Part shown: piece by piece, positions 1 through 5,850 of the stretch
How the letters are laid out: each line of letters opens with the position of its first letter
How positions within the stretch are numbered: the first letter of the stretch is position 1
NCBI GenBank assembly: GCA_016840125.1
Contig: JAEOSY010000198.1
Coordinates: 1 to 7,093, forward strand
Direction of reading: 5' to 3'
DNA length: 7,093 bases
DNA from: Candidatus Helarchaeota archaeon
GTDB lineage: Archaea; Asgardarchaeota; Lokiarchaeia; Helarchaeales; HEL-GB-A
Program-made: the position numbers and the translations under genes
Notes under the pieces: generated by a model
Database searches by the model: none
What the model saw: the letters and a program-made list of their open reading frames with translations, nothing else
What the model was told of the DNA's origin: nothing

Positions 1-1
1 A

Positions 2-265
2 CTTATTGCGCCAATGGTACATATACCCACGATGGTTGAGAAATATCGGTGGCGGTATGAAATTATCAACCTCTGGAATAAGGGTAAATCGAATGCGGTT
101 CGGGCAGTGGCTCCAGGACAATTTTTTCGCTTAAAACCGGGATTGAATATCCAGAAGATAGCACGAGAAGGAATTTTGCGTAAGGAAAAGTCCCATAAAC
201 GGCTGTTGGGGCAATTTGGCTTTGGGGAATTTAATCTAAATAATTGGCAAAAGGGGGAGAACTAA
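2..265 (+). CDS. C-terminal end of an unidentified protein, possibly a RAMP-type (type III CRISPR effector) subunit; 5' part outside window
   Basis: The reading frame is open from the first bases of the window (codons for LIAP precede the first ATG at 14), so this is most likely the end of a longer gene rather than an 83-residue protein. Numbering from that Met, the visible part has an aromatic/basic strand (YRWRYEIINLW, 11-21), a turn reading AVAPGQFFRL (31-40), a helix-like segment ending in EGI (52-54), and a glycine-rich end, LLGQFGFGEFNLNNW (64-78). A strand ending in a PxGxxF turn followed by a terminal GFG-x-F/V segment is the layout I know from Cas5-like RAMP proteins of type III systems (Cmr3, Csm4, Csx10). 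That is pattern resemblance only; no catalytic residue can be checked in this fragment. The stop is 1 bp before the next gene, so the two are almost certainly one transcript. It could equally be an unrelated basic protein. Confidence 0.55.
   Translation, partial: LIAPMVHIPTMVEKYRWRYEIINLWNKGKSNAVRAVAPGQFFRLKPGLNIQKIAREGILRKEKSHKRLLGQFGFGEFNLNNWQKGEN
253..259 (+). promoter_or_regulatory. Strong ribosome binding site deciding a TTG start
   Basis: GGGGGAG sits inside the last codons of the upstream gene and 7 bases before TTG at 267. This spacing favours TTG over the in-frame ATG at 273, and suggests translational coupling of the two genes. Confidence 0.55.
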
Positions 266-266
266 C

Positions 267-962
267 TTGAGTATGAAAGATGAAGTTCTCCAAATATTAC
301 GGCATGATTTGCATAAAATCCGAGTCCCTGGTGCGCTCGCCCATAGAGTGGCTATGCCTAATGATAGAGCCAGGGAAGCAGATGGACTGGCTGCGTGGTT
401 CAGTCGCAATTTTTTACGGGAAAAGTTCAAAGAGGACCAGTTATACCGAAAATCGCTTGTTTTTCCAATGAGGAATATAAAAAATCCTCGTGCCTTGATT
501 AATCAGCATAAGTCGGAGGTTGCTCAGCTATTTCAAGAGGACGAAGCGGTGAAATTACACTCTTTGGTGCTCGCATCTAAACTGCTCAACATCTTTTGCG
601 AAGCTAAGCATTTCCCCTATACCTCACTGAAATATCATATTTTACTTACCAGCGCATTCTATTACAATTTGAATCAAAATTATAAATTAAATGAATTGTA
701 CCTCTGCGAAAACCTCCCAACATCGAGTCCACTCCAAATCATTTATCGGGATGCGTCGCGAACTTGGGCGATCCTCCCCCAACGCAAGGAGGATGGTCTG
801 ATGCGGGTGTATGCGCGATTTAGCACCAGTTGGGACCGTCGTAGAGAATTAACTTTTGGAGGTGATTATCGGATTCTTGCAGGGATTCTCTCTTCCATCG
901 GAAGTTGGTCGGCTGCCCTTGCCGTCATCGAGGATTTCCACGAACTCATCGATCTCTGTTGA
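267..962 (+). CDS. Unrecognised 231-residue protein, co-transcribed with the preceding gene
   Basis: I do not recognise this family. The start is probably TTG at 267, because GGGGGAG at 253-259 lies 7 bases upstream; ATG at 273 would remove two residues and leave 13 bases. The sequence looks mixed helical and strand: an N-terminal helix (5-18), a basic stretch (45-75), a long helical block (76-112) with H98 and C111, an aromatic segment (118-134, HILLTSAFYYNL), short strands containing W167 and W189, and a C-terminal glycine/alanine-rich helix after FGGD (197-200). There is no signal peptide, membrane segment, Walker motif, HD or zinc-ribbon pattern. G+C is well above that of the later genes, though codon-level use is mixed. 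Position 1 bp after the possible RAMP fragment suggests a subunit or accessory of the same system, but that rests on context alone. Confidence 0.8.
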   Translation: MSMKDEVLQILRHDLHKIRVPGALAHRVAMPNDRAREADGLAAWFSRNFLREKFKEDQLYRKSLVFPMRNIKNPRALINQHKSEVAQLFQEDEAVKLHSLVLASKLLNIFCEAKHFPYTSLKYHILLTSAFYYNLNQNYKLNELYLCENLPTSSPLQIIYRDASRTWAILPQRKEDGLMRVYARFSTSWDRRRELTFGGDYRILAGILSSIGSWSAALAVIEDFHELIDLC

Positions 963-1009
963 TATTCAACACATTTATTAGTCCTCAAACCCTTGATTAA
1001 ATCAGCTCA

Positions 1010-1032
1010 GGCATTGCATAGTATAGAGAAAA
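1010..1032 (+). repeat. Imperfect 23-bp direct repeat, copy 1
   Basis: GGCATTGCATAGTATAGAGA and the following bases match the copy at 1118-1140 at 19 of 23 positions by hand alignment, with a core GCATAG-ATAGA. The start-to-start distance is 108 bp. Too far apart and too few copies for a CRISPR array; the origin is unknown. Confidence 0.4.
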
Positions 1033-1117
1033 AGCCAGTTTAAGGTGAATATATTAGGAATGGTTTGCGATTACACTATTTCATGGAAGTTTGGGTGATC
1101 TAAGAAAGGATTTGGAG

Positions 1118-1140
1118 GGCAATGCATAGAATAGATAAAG
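1118..1140 (+). repeat. Imperfect 23-bp direct repeat, copy 2
   Basis: GGCAATGCATAGAATAGATA and the following bases are the second copy of the repeat at 1010-1032. It lies just upstream of the A/T-rich tract ahead of nadM, so it could be a regulator binding site or a relic of a duplication. Confidence 0.4.
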
Positions 1141-1224
1141 ACAAATAAATAACAAAAATAAAATAAACCTCCATAGATATTTAGTTAATGAAGAAATTCT
1201 GAAAAATACGCGAGTTGAGAAGGG

Positions 1225-1752
1225 ATGACTAAGAGAGGTCTTTTAATTGGACGGTTTCAGCCTTTCCACTTGGGTCATTTGAAGGGCATTGAACACATCT
1301 CAAAAGAAGTTGATGAATTAATTATTTTGATTGGTAGTGCTCAATATAGTCATTCACTCAGTAATCCATTTACTGCAGGGGAACGCGTTATGATGGTACA
1401 TGCGGCTTTAATTCAAAATGGCTTTGATTTAAGTCGTTATTACATTCTCCCCCTAATGGATACGAATGATAACCGGATTTGGGTTGCCCACTTGGTAACT
1501 TCCGTTCCAGCTTTTGAAACTGCCTATACTCATAACCCCCTAGTAAAGCGCCTCCTTTTTGAAAGTAACATTAATGTGAAGTCACATGCATTGTACAACC
1601 GAGAAGTACTGACAGCAACTGAGGTTCGAAAAAGGATTTTTAATAACAAGAATTGGGAAGAACTTGTTCCTCCAAGTGTGGCTAAGGTGATAAAACAGAT
1701 TTCGGGTGTGACGCGAATTCAAGAAATAAACGAGACCATCTTGAAACAATAA
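1225..1752 (+). CDS. nadM: Nicotinamide-nucleotide adenylyltransferase, archaeal NadM type
   Basis: The enzyme joins the adenylyl group of ATP to nicotinamide mononucleotide to give NAD+ and pyrophosphate, the last shared step of NAD synthesis, in the cytoplasm. The 175 residues match the usual compact length of archaeal NadM. The nucleotidyltransferase signature GRFQPFHLGH is at 9-18, with the catalytic HxGH at 15-18. GSAQ (37-40) and PFTAGER (48-54) follow, then IW (85-86), NPLV (104-107), NRE (125-127), and the second nucleotide-binding motif TATEVRKR (130-137), the counterpart of the ISSTxIR/SGTEIR motif. W144 and LVP (147-149) are also typical. ATG at 1225 places GRFQ where it sits in relatives. 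A purine-rich GAGAAGGG abuts the ATG with no spacer, which is unusual. The gene stands alone on its strand, and its stop nearly touches that of the opposing gene. Confidence 0.96.
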   Translation: MTKRGLLIGRFQPFHLGHLKGIEHISKEVDELIILIGSAQYSHSLSNPFTAGERVMMVHAALIQNGFDLSRYYILPLMDTNDNRIWVAHLVTSVPAFETAYTHNPLVKRLLFESNINVKSHALYNREVLTATEVRKRIFNNKNWEELVPPSVAKVIKQISGVTRIQEINETILKQ

Positions 1753-1753
1753 T

Positions 1754-2554
1754 TCATTTTACTAAAATTTTATCATGTACTCGAGAATTCAAGGCATCTG
1801 CCGCACTCTTCTGATTTTTAGATATTTCCAGAAAATTTATACTCCCAAAAATTGCTAAAAAATCCTCTATTTGAACTTGATTGTAAGAAGCACATACTGG
1901 AATTTTTAATTCTCGGTCATTAATTTTGATTTCAATAAATTTCTGTTGGAAAACCTGATGTTTTTGGAAAATACTTCGCGAAATATTAGTAATCAAATTA
2001 CCAAATCTATCGATATGGATGATTTCGCCTTCAATTTCATTTTTTTCTATTTGCACAGGTGGAATCTCAAGTTGATTCCAATCCTGAATAGCAGGACCAA
2101 ATTTATTTATCCCACCAAGTTTTGTAAGGTGTGCTGCTACAGGTGCGAAAACATCACGTCCATGGAATGTATCAGAAATTGGATGAAGGCAATATTCAGA
2201 ATTTTTAATTTCAACAGTTTTCTGAACTCCATCGCTCTGTGCAGCTATAGATAGTACCCCATTATCAGGTCCAACAAAGAAATAATTCTTTGATTGGATT
2301 ATTATAGCTTTTCTCTCGGAACCTACACCTGGATCAATGACAACAAGGTGTACAGTACCCTTAGGATAGTATTTGTATAAGGAAAATAAAAAAAATGCCC
2401 CCTCACGAATATTATGCTTCTGAATTTGATGCGATAAATCAATTATTGTAGCATCCGGGAAAATAGATAAAATCACCCCTTTCATCGCTCCTACGTAGGG
2501 ATCTACTTCCCCAAAATCTGTAAGGAGGGTAATAATCGGCTTTTGCATTCTCAT
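1754..2554 (-). CDS. S-adenosyl-L-methionine hydroxide adenosyltransferase (SAM hydrolase, DUF62 family)
   Basis: Members of this family cleave S-adenosylmethionine with water/hydroxide to give adenosine and L-methionine; relatives use chloride or fluoride to make halogenated adenosines. The 266 residues fit the family (about 255-270). Visible motifs are LTDFGEVDPYVGAMKG (11-26), DLSHQI (39-44), VIDPGVGSER (72-81), VGPDNG (94-99), TFHGRDVFAPVAAHL (129-143), and in the C-terminal barrel DRFGNLITNI and FGSINFLEIS. D74, R81 and H131 line up with the Asp-Arg-His set assigned to the hydroxide-using enzymes, so hydrolysis rather than halogenation is expected. The start is ATG at 2554 or, more likely by spacing, the in-frame ATG two codons on (2548), because AAGGGA abuts the first and lies 6 bases before the second. 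The biological reason for breaking down SAM in archaea remains unclear. Confidence 0.93.
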   Translation of the reverse strand: MRMQKPIITLLTDFGEVDPYVGAMKGVILSIFPDATIIDLSHQIQKHNIREGAFFLFSLYKYYPKGTVHLVVIDPGVGSERKAIIIQSKNYFFVGPDNGVLSIAAQSDGVQKTVEIKNSEYCLHPISDTFHGRDVFAPVAAHLTKLGGINKFGPAIQDWNQLEIPPVQIEKNEIEGEIIHIDRFGNLITNISRSIFQKHQVFQQKFIEIKINDRELKIPVCASYNQVQIEDFLAIFGSINFLEISKNQKSAADALNSRVHDKILVK

Positions 2555-2592
2555 TCCCTTAATAATTAGTAAGAAATAATTTAATTAATGAT

Positions 2593-2611
2593 GTTAAGAA
2601 ATATTTTTAAC
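2593..2611. promoter_or_regulatory. A/T-rich inverted repeat in divergent promoter region
   Basis: GTTAAGAAATATTTTTAAC pairs with itself at 7 of 8 positions flanking a short centre (arms GTTAA and TTAAC). It sits midway in the 99 bp between the two divergent start codons. The AAATATTTTTA core could be a TATA box for the aminotransferase, putting its RNA start near 2630, or a symmetric operator serving both genes. A related GTTAAAAATA lies at 2631-2640. Confidence 0.35.
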
Positions 2612-2640
2612 TCATTTAATTATCTTTTGTGTTAAAAATA

Positions 2641-2645
2641 GAAGG
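2641..2645 (+). promoter_or_regulatory. Ribosome binding site of the aminotransferase gene
   Basis: GAAGG eight bases before ATG at 2654 is a plausible Shine-Dalgarno match and indicates a leadered mRNA for this gene. Confidence 0.45.
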
Positions 2646-2653
2646 TTTCGAAA

Positions 2654-3811
2654 ATGATTGATAATGATACTATGCTATTAATGATACCCGGTCCTGTGAA
2701 AATGCATCCGAGAATATATGCGGCAATGTCACGTCCTTTAATAGGGCATCGAACTCCTGAATTTAATAAAATTTATAATGACACTTTAGATCTCTTTAAA
2801 AAATTGATTGATAGTAATAATGATGTTTTTATCTTTACTGGATCGAGTACTTCTGCCATGGACTCTGCCATTGCAAACCTAGTCCAACCTGGCGATAAGG
2901 TGCTAAATGTGATTCAAGGTAAATTTTCCGAAAGATGGCAAGAAATAACAAATGCTTATGGAGGAAATTCAATCGTTCTAGATATTGAATGGGGGAAGGG
3001 ACTCACCGAAGAGCCACTAATCGAAATTTTAGATAAAAATAAAGATATTAAATTTATAACAATATGTCATAATGAAACTTCTACTGGAGTAATTAATCCT
3101 GCAGATGAGATAGGTAAAATAGCAAGAGAATACGATAAAATTTTGATTGTGGATGGAGTTACTTCAGTAGGCGGAGACTATGTCTATCCTGATAAATGGA
3201 AGTTCGATATCCTAGCGACTGGGAGCCAAAAATGCTTGGGTATTCCTCCAGGTCTAGGCTTTATTATGGTTGGACCGCGGGCTTGGGAAATAATAAATAA
3301 GCGGAAAAATATCCGGTCTTACTACGTTAATTTACCTATTTACAAAGATTGGTTTGAAAAAAGAGGTGATACACCATTTACTCCTTCAGTCCCCCTAGTA
3401 ATTGCCCAGAACGTTTCACTTCAAATGATGTTTGAAGAAGGAATCGACAATCGCATGGAAAGACACCGACAAATGGCTAGAGCAACCCGTGCTGGCGTAA
3501 AGGCTTTAGGAATGGAACTTTTTGCAGAGGAAAAATATGCATCCAATACAGTTACATCAATTAAGGTCCCATCTAAAATAAAAGTCAAAGATCTCATAAG
3601 CTCTATGAAAGAATTTGGGGTGGTAATTGCTGGTGGGCAAGGAAAAATTAAGGAAAAAATCATTCGGATTGCTCATATGAATGTTATTCAGAAAAAAGAT
3701 ATTCTCGTAACATTTAGTGCCCTTGAGATGGCCTTAATGAAACTAGATTTCTCTTTTGAACAAGGTTCAGCAGTAGTTGCTATTGAACAAGAATTCTTAC
3801 AAACCTCTTAA
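2654..3811 (+). CDS. Class V PLP-dependent aminotransferase (alanine/serine-glyoxylate-type)
   Basis: A pyridoxal-phosphate enzyme of the alanine-glyoxylate/serine-pyruvate aminotransferase group. The 385 residues match the family. The N-terminal substrate loop PGPVKMHP is at 12-19 and GHRTPEF at 31-37. The phosphate-binding TGSSTSAMD is at 62-70, and HNETSTGV at 139-146. VDGVTSVGGD (166-175) contains D167, which contacts the PLP ring nitrogen. TGSQKCLGIPPG (189-200) carries K193, the expected Schiff-base lysine, and TPSVPL follows. GAAGG at 2641-2645, eight bases before ATG at 2654, supports the start. In methanogens, relatives of this type have been assigned broad aspartate and phosphoserine-forming transamination, so the substrate here cannot be named from sequence. 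It lies divergent from the SAM hydrolase and 25 bp upstream of a phosphodiesterase gene, probably on one transcript with it. Confidence 0.9.
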   Translation: MIDNDTMLLMIPGPVKMHPRIYAAMSRPLIGHRTPEFNKIYNDTLDLFKKLIDSNNDVFIFTGSSTSAMDSAIANLVQPGDKVLNVIQGKFSERWQEITNAYGGNSIVLDIEWGKGLTEEPLIEILDKNKDIKFITICHNETSTGVINPADEIGKIAREYDKILIVDGVTSVGGDYVYPDKWKFDILATGSQKCLGIPPGLGFIMVGPRAWEIINKRKNIRSYYVNLPIYKDWFEKRGDTPFTPSVPLVIAQNVSLQMMFEEGIDNRMERHRQMARATRAGVKALGMELFAEEKYASNTVTSIKVPSKIKVKDLISSMKEFGVVIAGGQGKIKEKIIRIAHMNVIQKKDILVTFSALEMALMKLDFSFEQGSAVVAIEQEFLQTS

Positions 3812-3836
3812 TTTTCCTGAAAACTCGGGACCTTAC

Positions 3837-4406
3837 ATGAAAATACTCGTAATTGGCGATTTTCACATTCCTGATAGAGAAAAAGAGATTCCTTTCCAGA
3901 TTTTAGAAGAAATACAGAATTCTTCATACGATCTAATCTTATGTACCGGCGACTTAACTAAACCTGAGATATTTGATCAATTAGAATCTCTCGCTCCAGT
4001 TAGAAATGTTATTGGAAATATGGATTACTATTTTGGACTGCGTTCTTTTCCTCGTTATGATATTATCAAATTAAGTAAATCTAAAATTGGCTTAACTCAT
4101 GGTACGAGAATTCGACCTCGAGGAAATCCCGAACAATTAGCACACATTGCACAAGAAATAGATGTCGATATTCTCATTTCAGGTCATACCCATGCACAAT
4201 CTATTAGAATTGTTAATAATATCTTGCTTCTAAATCCTGGAAGTGCAACCGGAAGCTGGGGTGGTGGTCCATCAACTGGTATTCCCTCCTTTCAAATACT
4301 TCAAGAAATCGATGAATCACTAAGAATAACTAGTGTTCGATTAAAATCTGGAAAAATAACTCGCCAAATTAAAAGTTACAACACTAAAACAAAGTTAATT
4401 CAATAA
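3837..4406 (+). CDS. Calcineurin-like metallophosphoesterase of the MJ0936/YfcE (Vps29-fold) type
   Basis: A small two-metal phosphodiesterase, expected to be cytoplasmic and manganese- or nickel-dependent. The true start is ATG at 3837 (189 residues): the next upstream ATG (3777) would add 20 residues unlike the family and overlap the aminotransferase by 35 bp, whereas MKILVIGDFH is the classic N-terminus. All metal ligands are present: D8 and H10 (GDFH), D39 (GDL), N61 (GNMD), H88 (THG), and H117 and H119 (SGHTH). NPGSATG and the closing strands complete the usual sandwich fold. Eukaryotic retromer Vps29 shares this fold but has lost residues of the set; this protein keeps them, so an active enzyme is expected. 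Its natural substrate is unknown; relatives hydrolyse artificial phosphodiesters. It follows the aminotransferase by 25 bp, with only a weak GGGA six bases ahead of the ATG. Confidence 0.92.
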   Translation: MKILVIGDFHIPDREKEIPFQILEEIQNSSYDLILCTGDLTKPEIFDQLESLAPVRNVIGNMDYYFGLRSFPRYDIIKLSKSKIGLTHGTRIRPRGNPEQLAHIAQEIDVDILISGHTHAQSIRIVNNILLLNPGSATGSWGGGPSTGIPSFQILQEIDESLRITSVRLKSGKITRQIKSYNTKTKLIQ

Positions 4407-4497
4407 AATACGAAAAAAAACTTATCCCTCTTTATTTTTTTTCCTTAAAATGGCTAAAAATTAAAACTGCTAATTTCTCAATTGGATTCTTCTTTTG
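4407..4497. terminator. Convergent T-rich terminator region serving both strands
   Basis: The 91 bp between two facing stop codons hold TTTATTTTTTTT at 4431-4442 for plus-strand transcripts and a run of eight A at 4413-4420, which is a T8 tract for minus-strand transcripts. Archaeal termination typically uses such T-tracts without a strong hairpin, and none is obvious here. Confidence 0.5.
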
Positions 4498-5781
4498 TTA
4501 ACCGTGTTTTTCAACTAGCAATTTTCCATTTAAAATAGTTTTATCCATGTTGAAATATTCCCATTGTGAAAATCTTCCCACTGGAATAATATTATTTGTA
4601 ATAAGATAATCATGAATCTTAGAAACATTTTCCTTATGATTTAAATCATAAATTACATAAGCATATTTAAGGAACTCGGTATGGAAAACTTCCAAAACAT
4701 CATCTTCTTTTAAAAGATCTGCTTTAATCAACCCGGATCGAATTTGCTCTCGTGTTTTCTCAACATCAATAGATTTATTCATTGGAATAGTAACTTCAAT
4801 CATAAAAGAGCTCTTTTTTGGTGGTGTAGTTTGTTCAGAGAGATTCATTGGGAAACTTAGTCGATTGAAAACATAATCTTTCTCAGGAAAATATAACCAA
4901 TGTTTATCACTAATATTTGGTCGATCGACTCCTATCGCTGCAAATAAAATTGAATTATGAATTAATTTCTTTGACAGTTTAATGATTTCCTCAGGAACAT
5001 CATCTAAAATCCTGAAAAGTTCGGGTAGAGGAAGTGTCGAAAAAATTTTCTCAAAACTATAAGTTTTTACCTTCTCATTATCGCGGGCTGTAACAAATAT
5101 TTCATTTTTTTTAGGTCTGATGTTGATAACTTCTGTACTTAACTTCAAATCTTTAATATATGGTTTAAAAGAATTAGGTATTGCCCCTATACCCCCAACA
5201 ATAGGGTATGAGAAGGTTGCATTCGGTCCAAAGGCTTTATCTTGTATTCCCGAAGCGCCTTTCTTCATTTCTTCTATATTTGGTGAAGGAACTCGTCCTT
5301 CAATCCAGTAATAATGCATTTTCTTTAAATCATATTTCCAAATTTTTTGGTTATATGGAATCATATAATGCTTGGCAACACCTTCTCCTAATACATTCAC
5401 TATCCATTCGTAAAAATTATGATATTCTTTGGGATTTTCTTTTGCTTCAATTGCTGTTGATAAACATTCGTCAAGTATCTCTTTGGATAATGACCCCAAA
5501 TTAGCTTCGAATGGATATTCAACATATTTACCATAAATATAAATAAATGCCTTTCTGGTTTTAGTTTTCATATTTTTTCCAAGGAGTTTACTTATCAATT
5601 CTATAATATATTCATTTTTTGTGAAAAAAATATGTGGTGCAAAATCAAAGGTATAGCCATCTTTCGTAAAACTTTTACAGAGCCCACCAACTTCAGGTTC
5701 CTTTTCAAAAATAATATATTCTTGTTTTAAGTGGTAAGCGGTGCTTAAACCCGCTAATCCAGCTCCAAGAATCCCAATCAT
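4498..5781 (-). CDS. FAD-dependent oxidoreductase, protoporphyrinogen-oxidase/UDP-galactopyranose-mutase-like
   Basis: A flavoprotein of the amine-oxidase/NAD(P)-binding superfamily, 427 residues. The FAD-binding Rossmann motif GAGLAGL (6-12) begins right at the N-terminus, with the ribose-binding acid at E26 and GGLCKSF at 32-38. FDFAPHIFF (45-53) resembles the GpHiFHT stretch of UDP-galactopyranose mutase. Further family marks are YPFEAN (89-94), FYEW (123-126), MIPYNQKIW (140-148), NRLSFPMNLS, and near the end GRFSQWEYFNMDKTI (402-416), the GR-x-W/Y-x-Y-xMD motif contacting the flavin. Relatives often sit in surface-polysaccharide clusters. The substrate is not deducible; heme synthesis is unlikely because no heme genes are nearby. 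The ATG has no good ribosome binding site but has a TATA-like box about 25 bp upstream. An ABC exporter lies upstream on the same strand, which fits but does not prove a cell-envelope role. Confidence 0.85.
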   Translation of the reverse strand: MIGILGAGLAGLSTAYHLKQEYIIFEKEPEVGGLCKSFTKDGYTFDFAPHIFFTKNEYIIELISKLLGKNMKTKTRKAFIYIYGKYVEYPFEANLGSLSKEILDECLSTAIEAKENPKEYHNFYEWIVNVLGEGVAKHYMIPYNQKIWKYDLKKMHYYWIEGRVPSPNIEEMKKGASGIQDKAFGPNATFSYPIVGGIGAIPNSFKPYIKDLKLSTEVINIRPKKNEIFVTARDNEKVKTYSFEKIFSTLPLPELFRILDDVPEEIIKLSKKLIHNSILFAAIGVDRPNISDKHWLYFPEKDYVFNRLSFPMNLSEQTTPPKKSSFMIEVTIPMNKSIDVEKTREQIRSGLIKADLLKEDDVLEVFHTEFLKYAYVIYDLNHKENVSKIHDYLITNNIIPVGRFSQWEYFNMDKTILNGKLLVEKHG

Positions 5782-5801
5782 TTTGTGCTGATTCCATTAA
5801 A

Positions 5802-5813
5802 TAAATTATAAAA
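5802..5813 (-). promoter_or_regulatory. TATA-like box for the FAD oxidoreductase gene
   Basis: Read on the minus strand this is TTTTATAATTTA. Its centre is about 26 bases ahead of the ATG at 5781, the usual archaeal TATA-to-start distance. Together with the lack of a Shine-Dalgarno sequence this suggests an mRNA that starts at or next to the ATG (leaderless). Confidence 0.4.
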
Positions 5814-5850
5814 TCATACTGATTTTTTATTAAAAATTGGTAAATAATCT

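Larger units (their letters stand above)
963..1224. other. Intergenic spacer, 262 bp, no gene seen
   Basis: Neither strand holds a convincing coding region or tRNA. The stretch contains an imperfect direct repeat (1010-1032 and 1118-1140), a very A/T-rich tract at 1141-1167, and a weak TATA-like ATAGATATTTA at 1173-1183 that could serve nadM. No clear terminator hairpin follows the 962 stop. Confidence 0.6.

Noticed and set aside
236..430. 64-residue minus-strand frame with a hydrophobic stretch across the junction of the first two genes
   Set aside because: It is opposite two linked plus-strand genes and has no ribosome binding site; the hydrophobic look comes from the complement of helical coding sequence.
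280..471. 63-residue open frame overlapping the 267-962 gene in another frame
   Set aside because: It has no independent support and lies wholly inside the longer frame that has a strong ribosome binding site.
994..1004. TGATTAAATCA palindrome after the 962 stop, considered as a terminator
   Set aside because: Arms of five bases with a one-base centre cannot form a useful RNA hairpin, and no T-run follows.
963..1224. Possible CRISPR array or tRNA in the spacer after the unrecognised genes
   Set aside because: Only two imperfect repeat copies 108 bp apart; no regular spacing, no tRNA arms or TTCGANNC loop in a foldable context.
1946..2254. 102-residue plus-strand open frame within the SAM hydrolase gene
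   Set aside because: Antisense shadow of a gene with complete family motifs; low-complexity Phe/Asn/Ile-rich translation and no ribosome binding site.
3777..3836. 20-residue N-terminal extension of the phosphodiesterase
   Set aside because: It overlaps the aminotransferase end, has no family similarity, and the canonical MKILVIGDFH start follows at 3837.
5120..5504. Two plus-strand open frames inside the FAD oxidoreductase gene
   Set aside because: Antisense to conserved coding sequence with clear flavoprotein motifs; no promoter or ribosome binding site.
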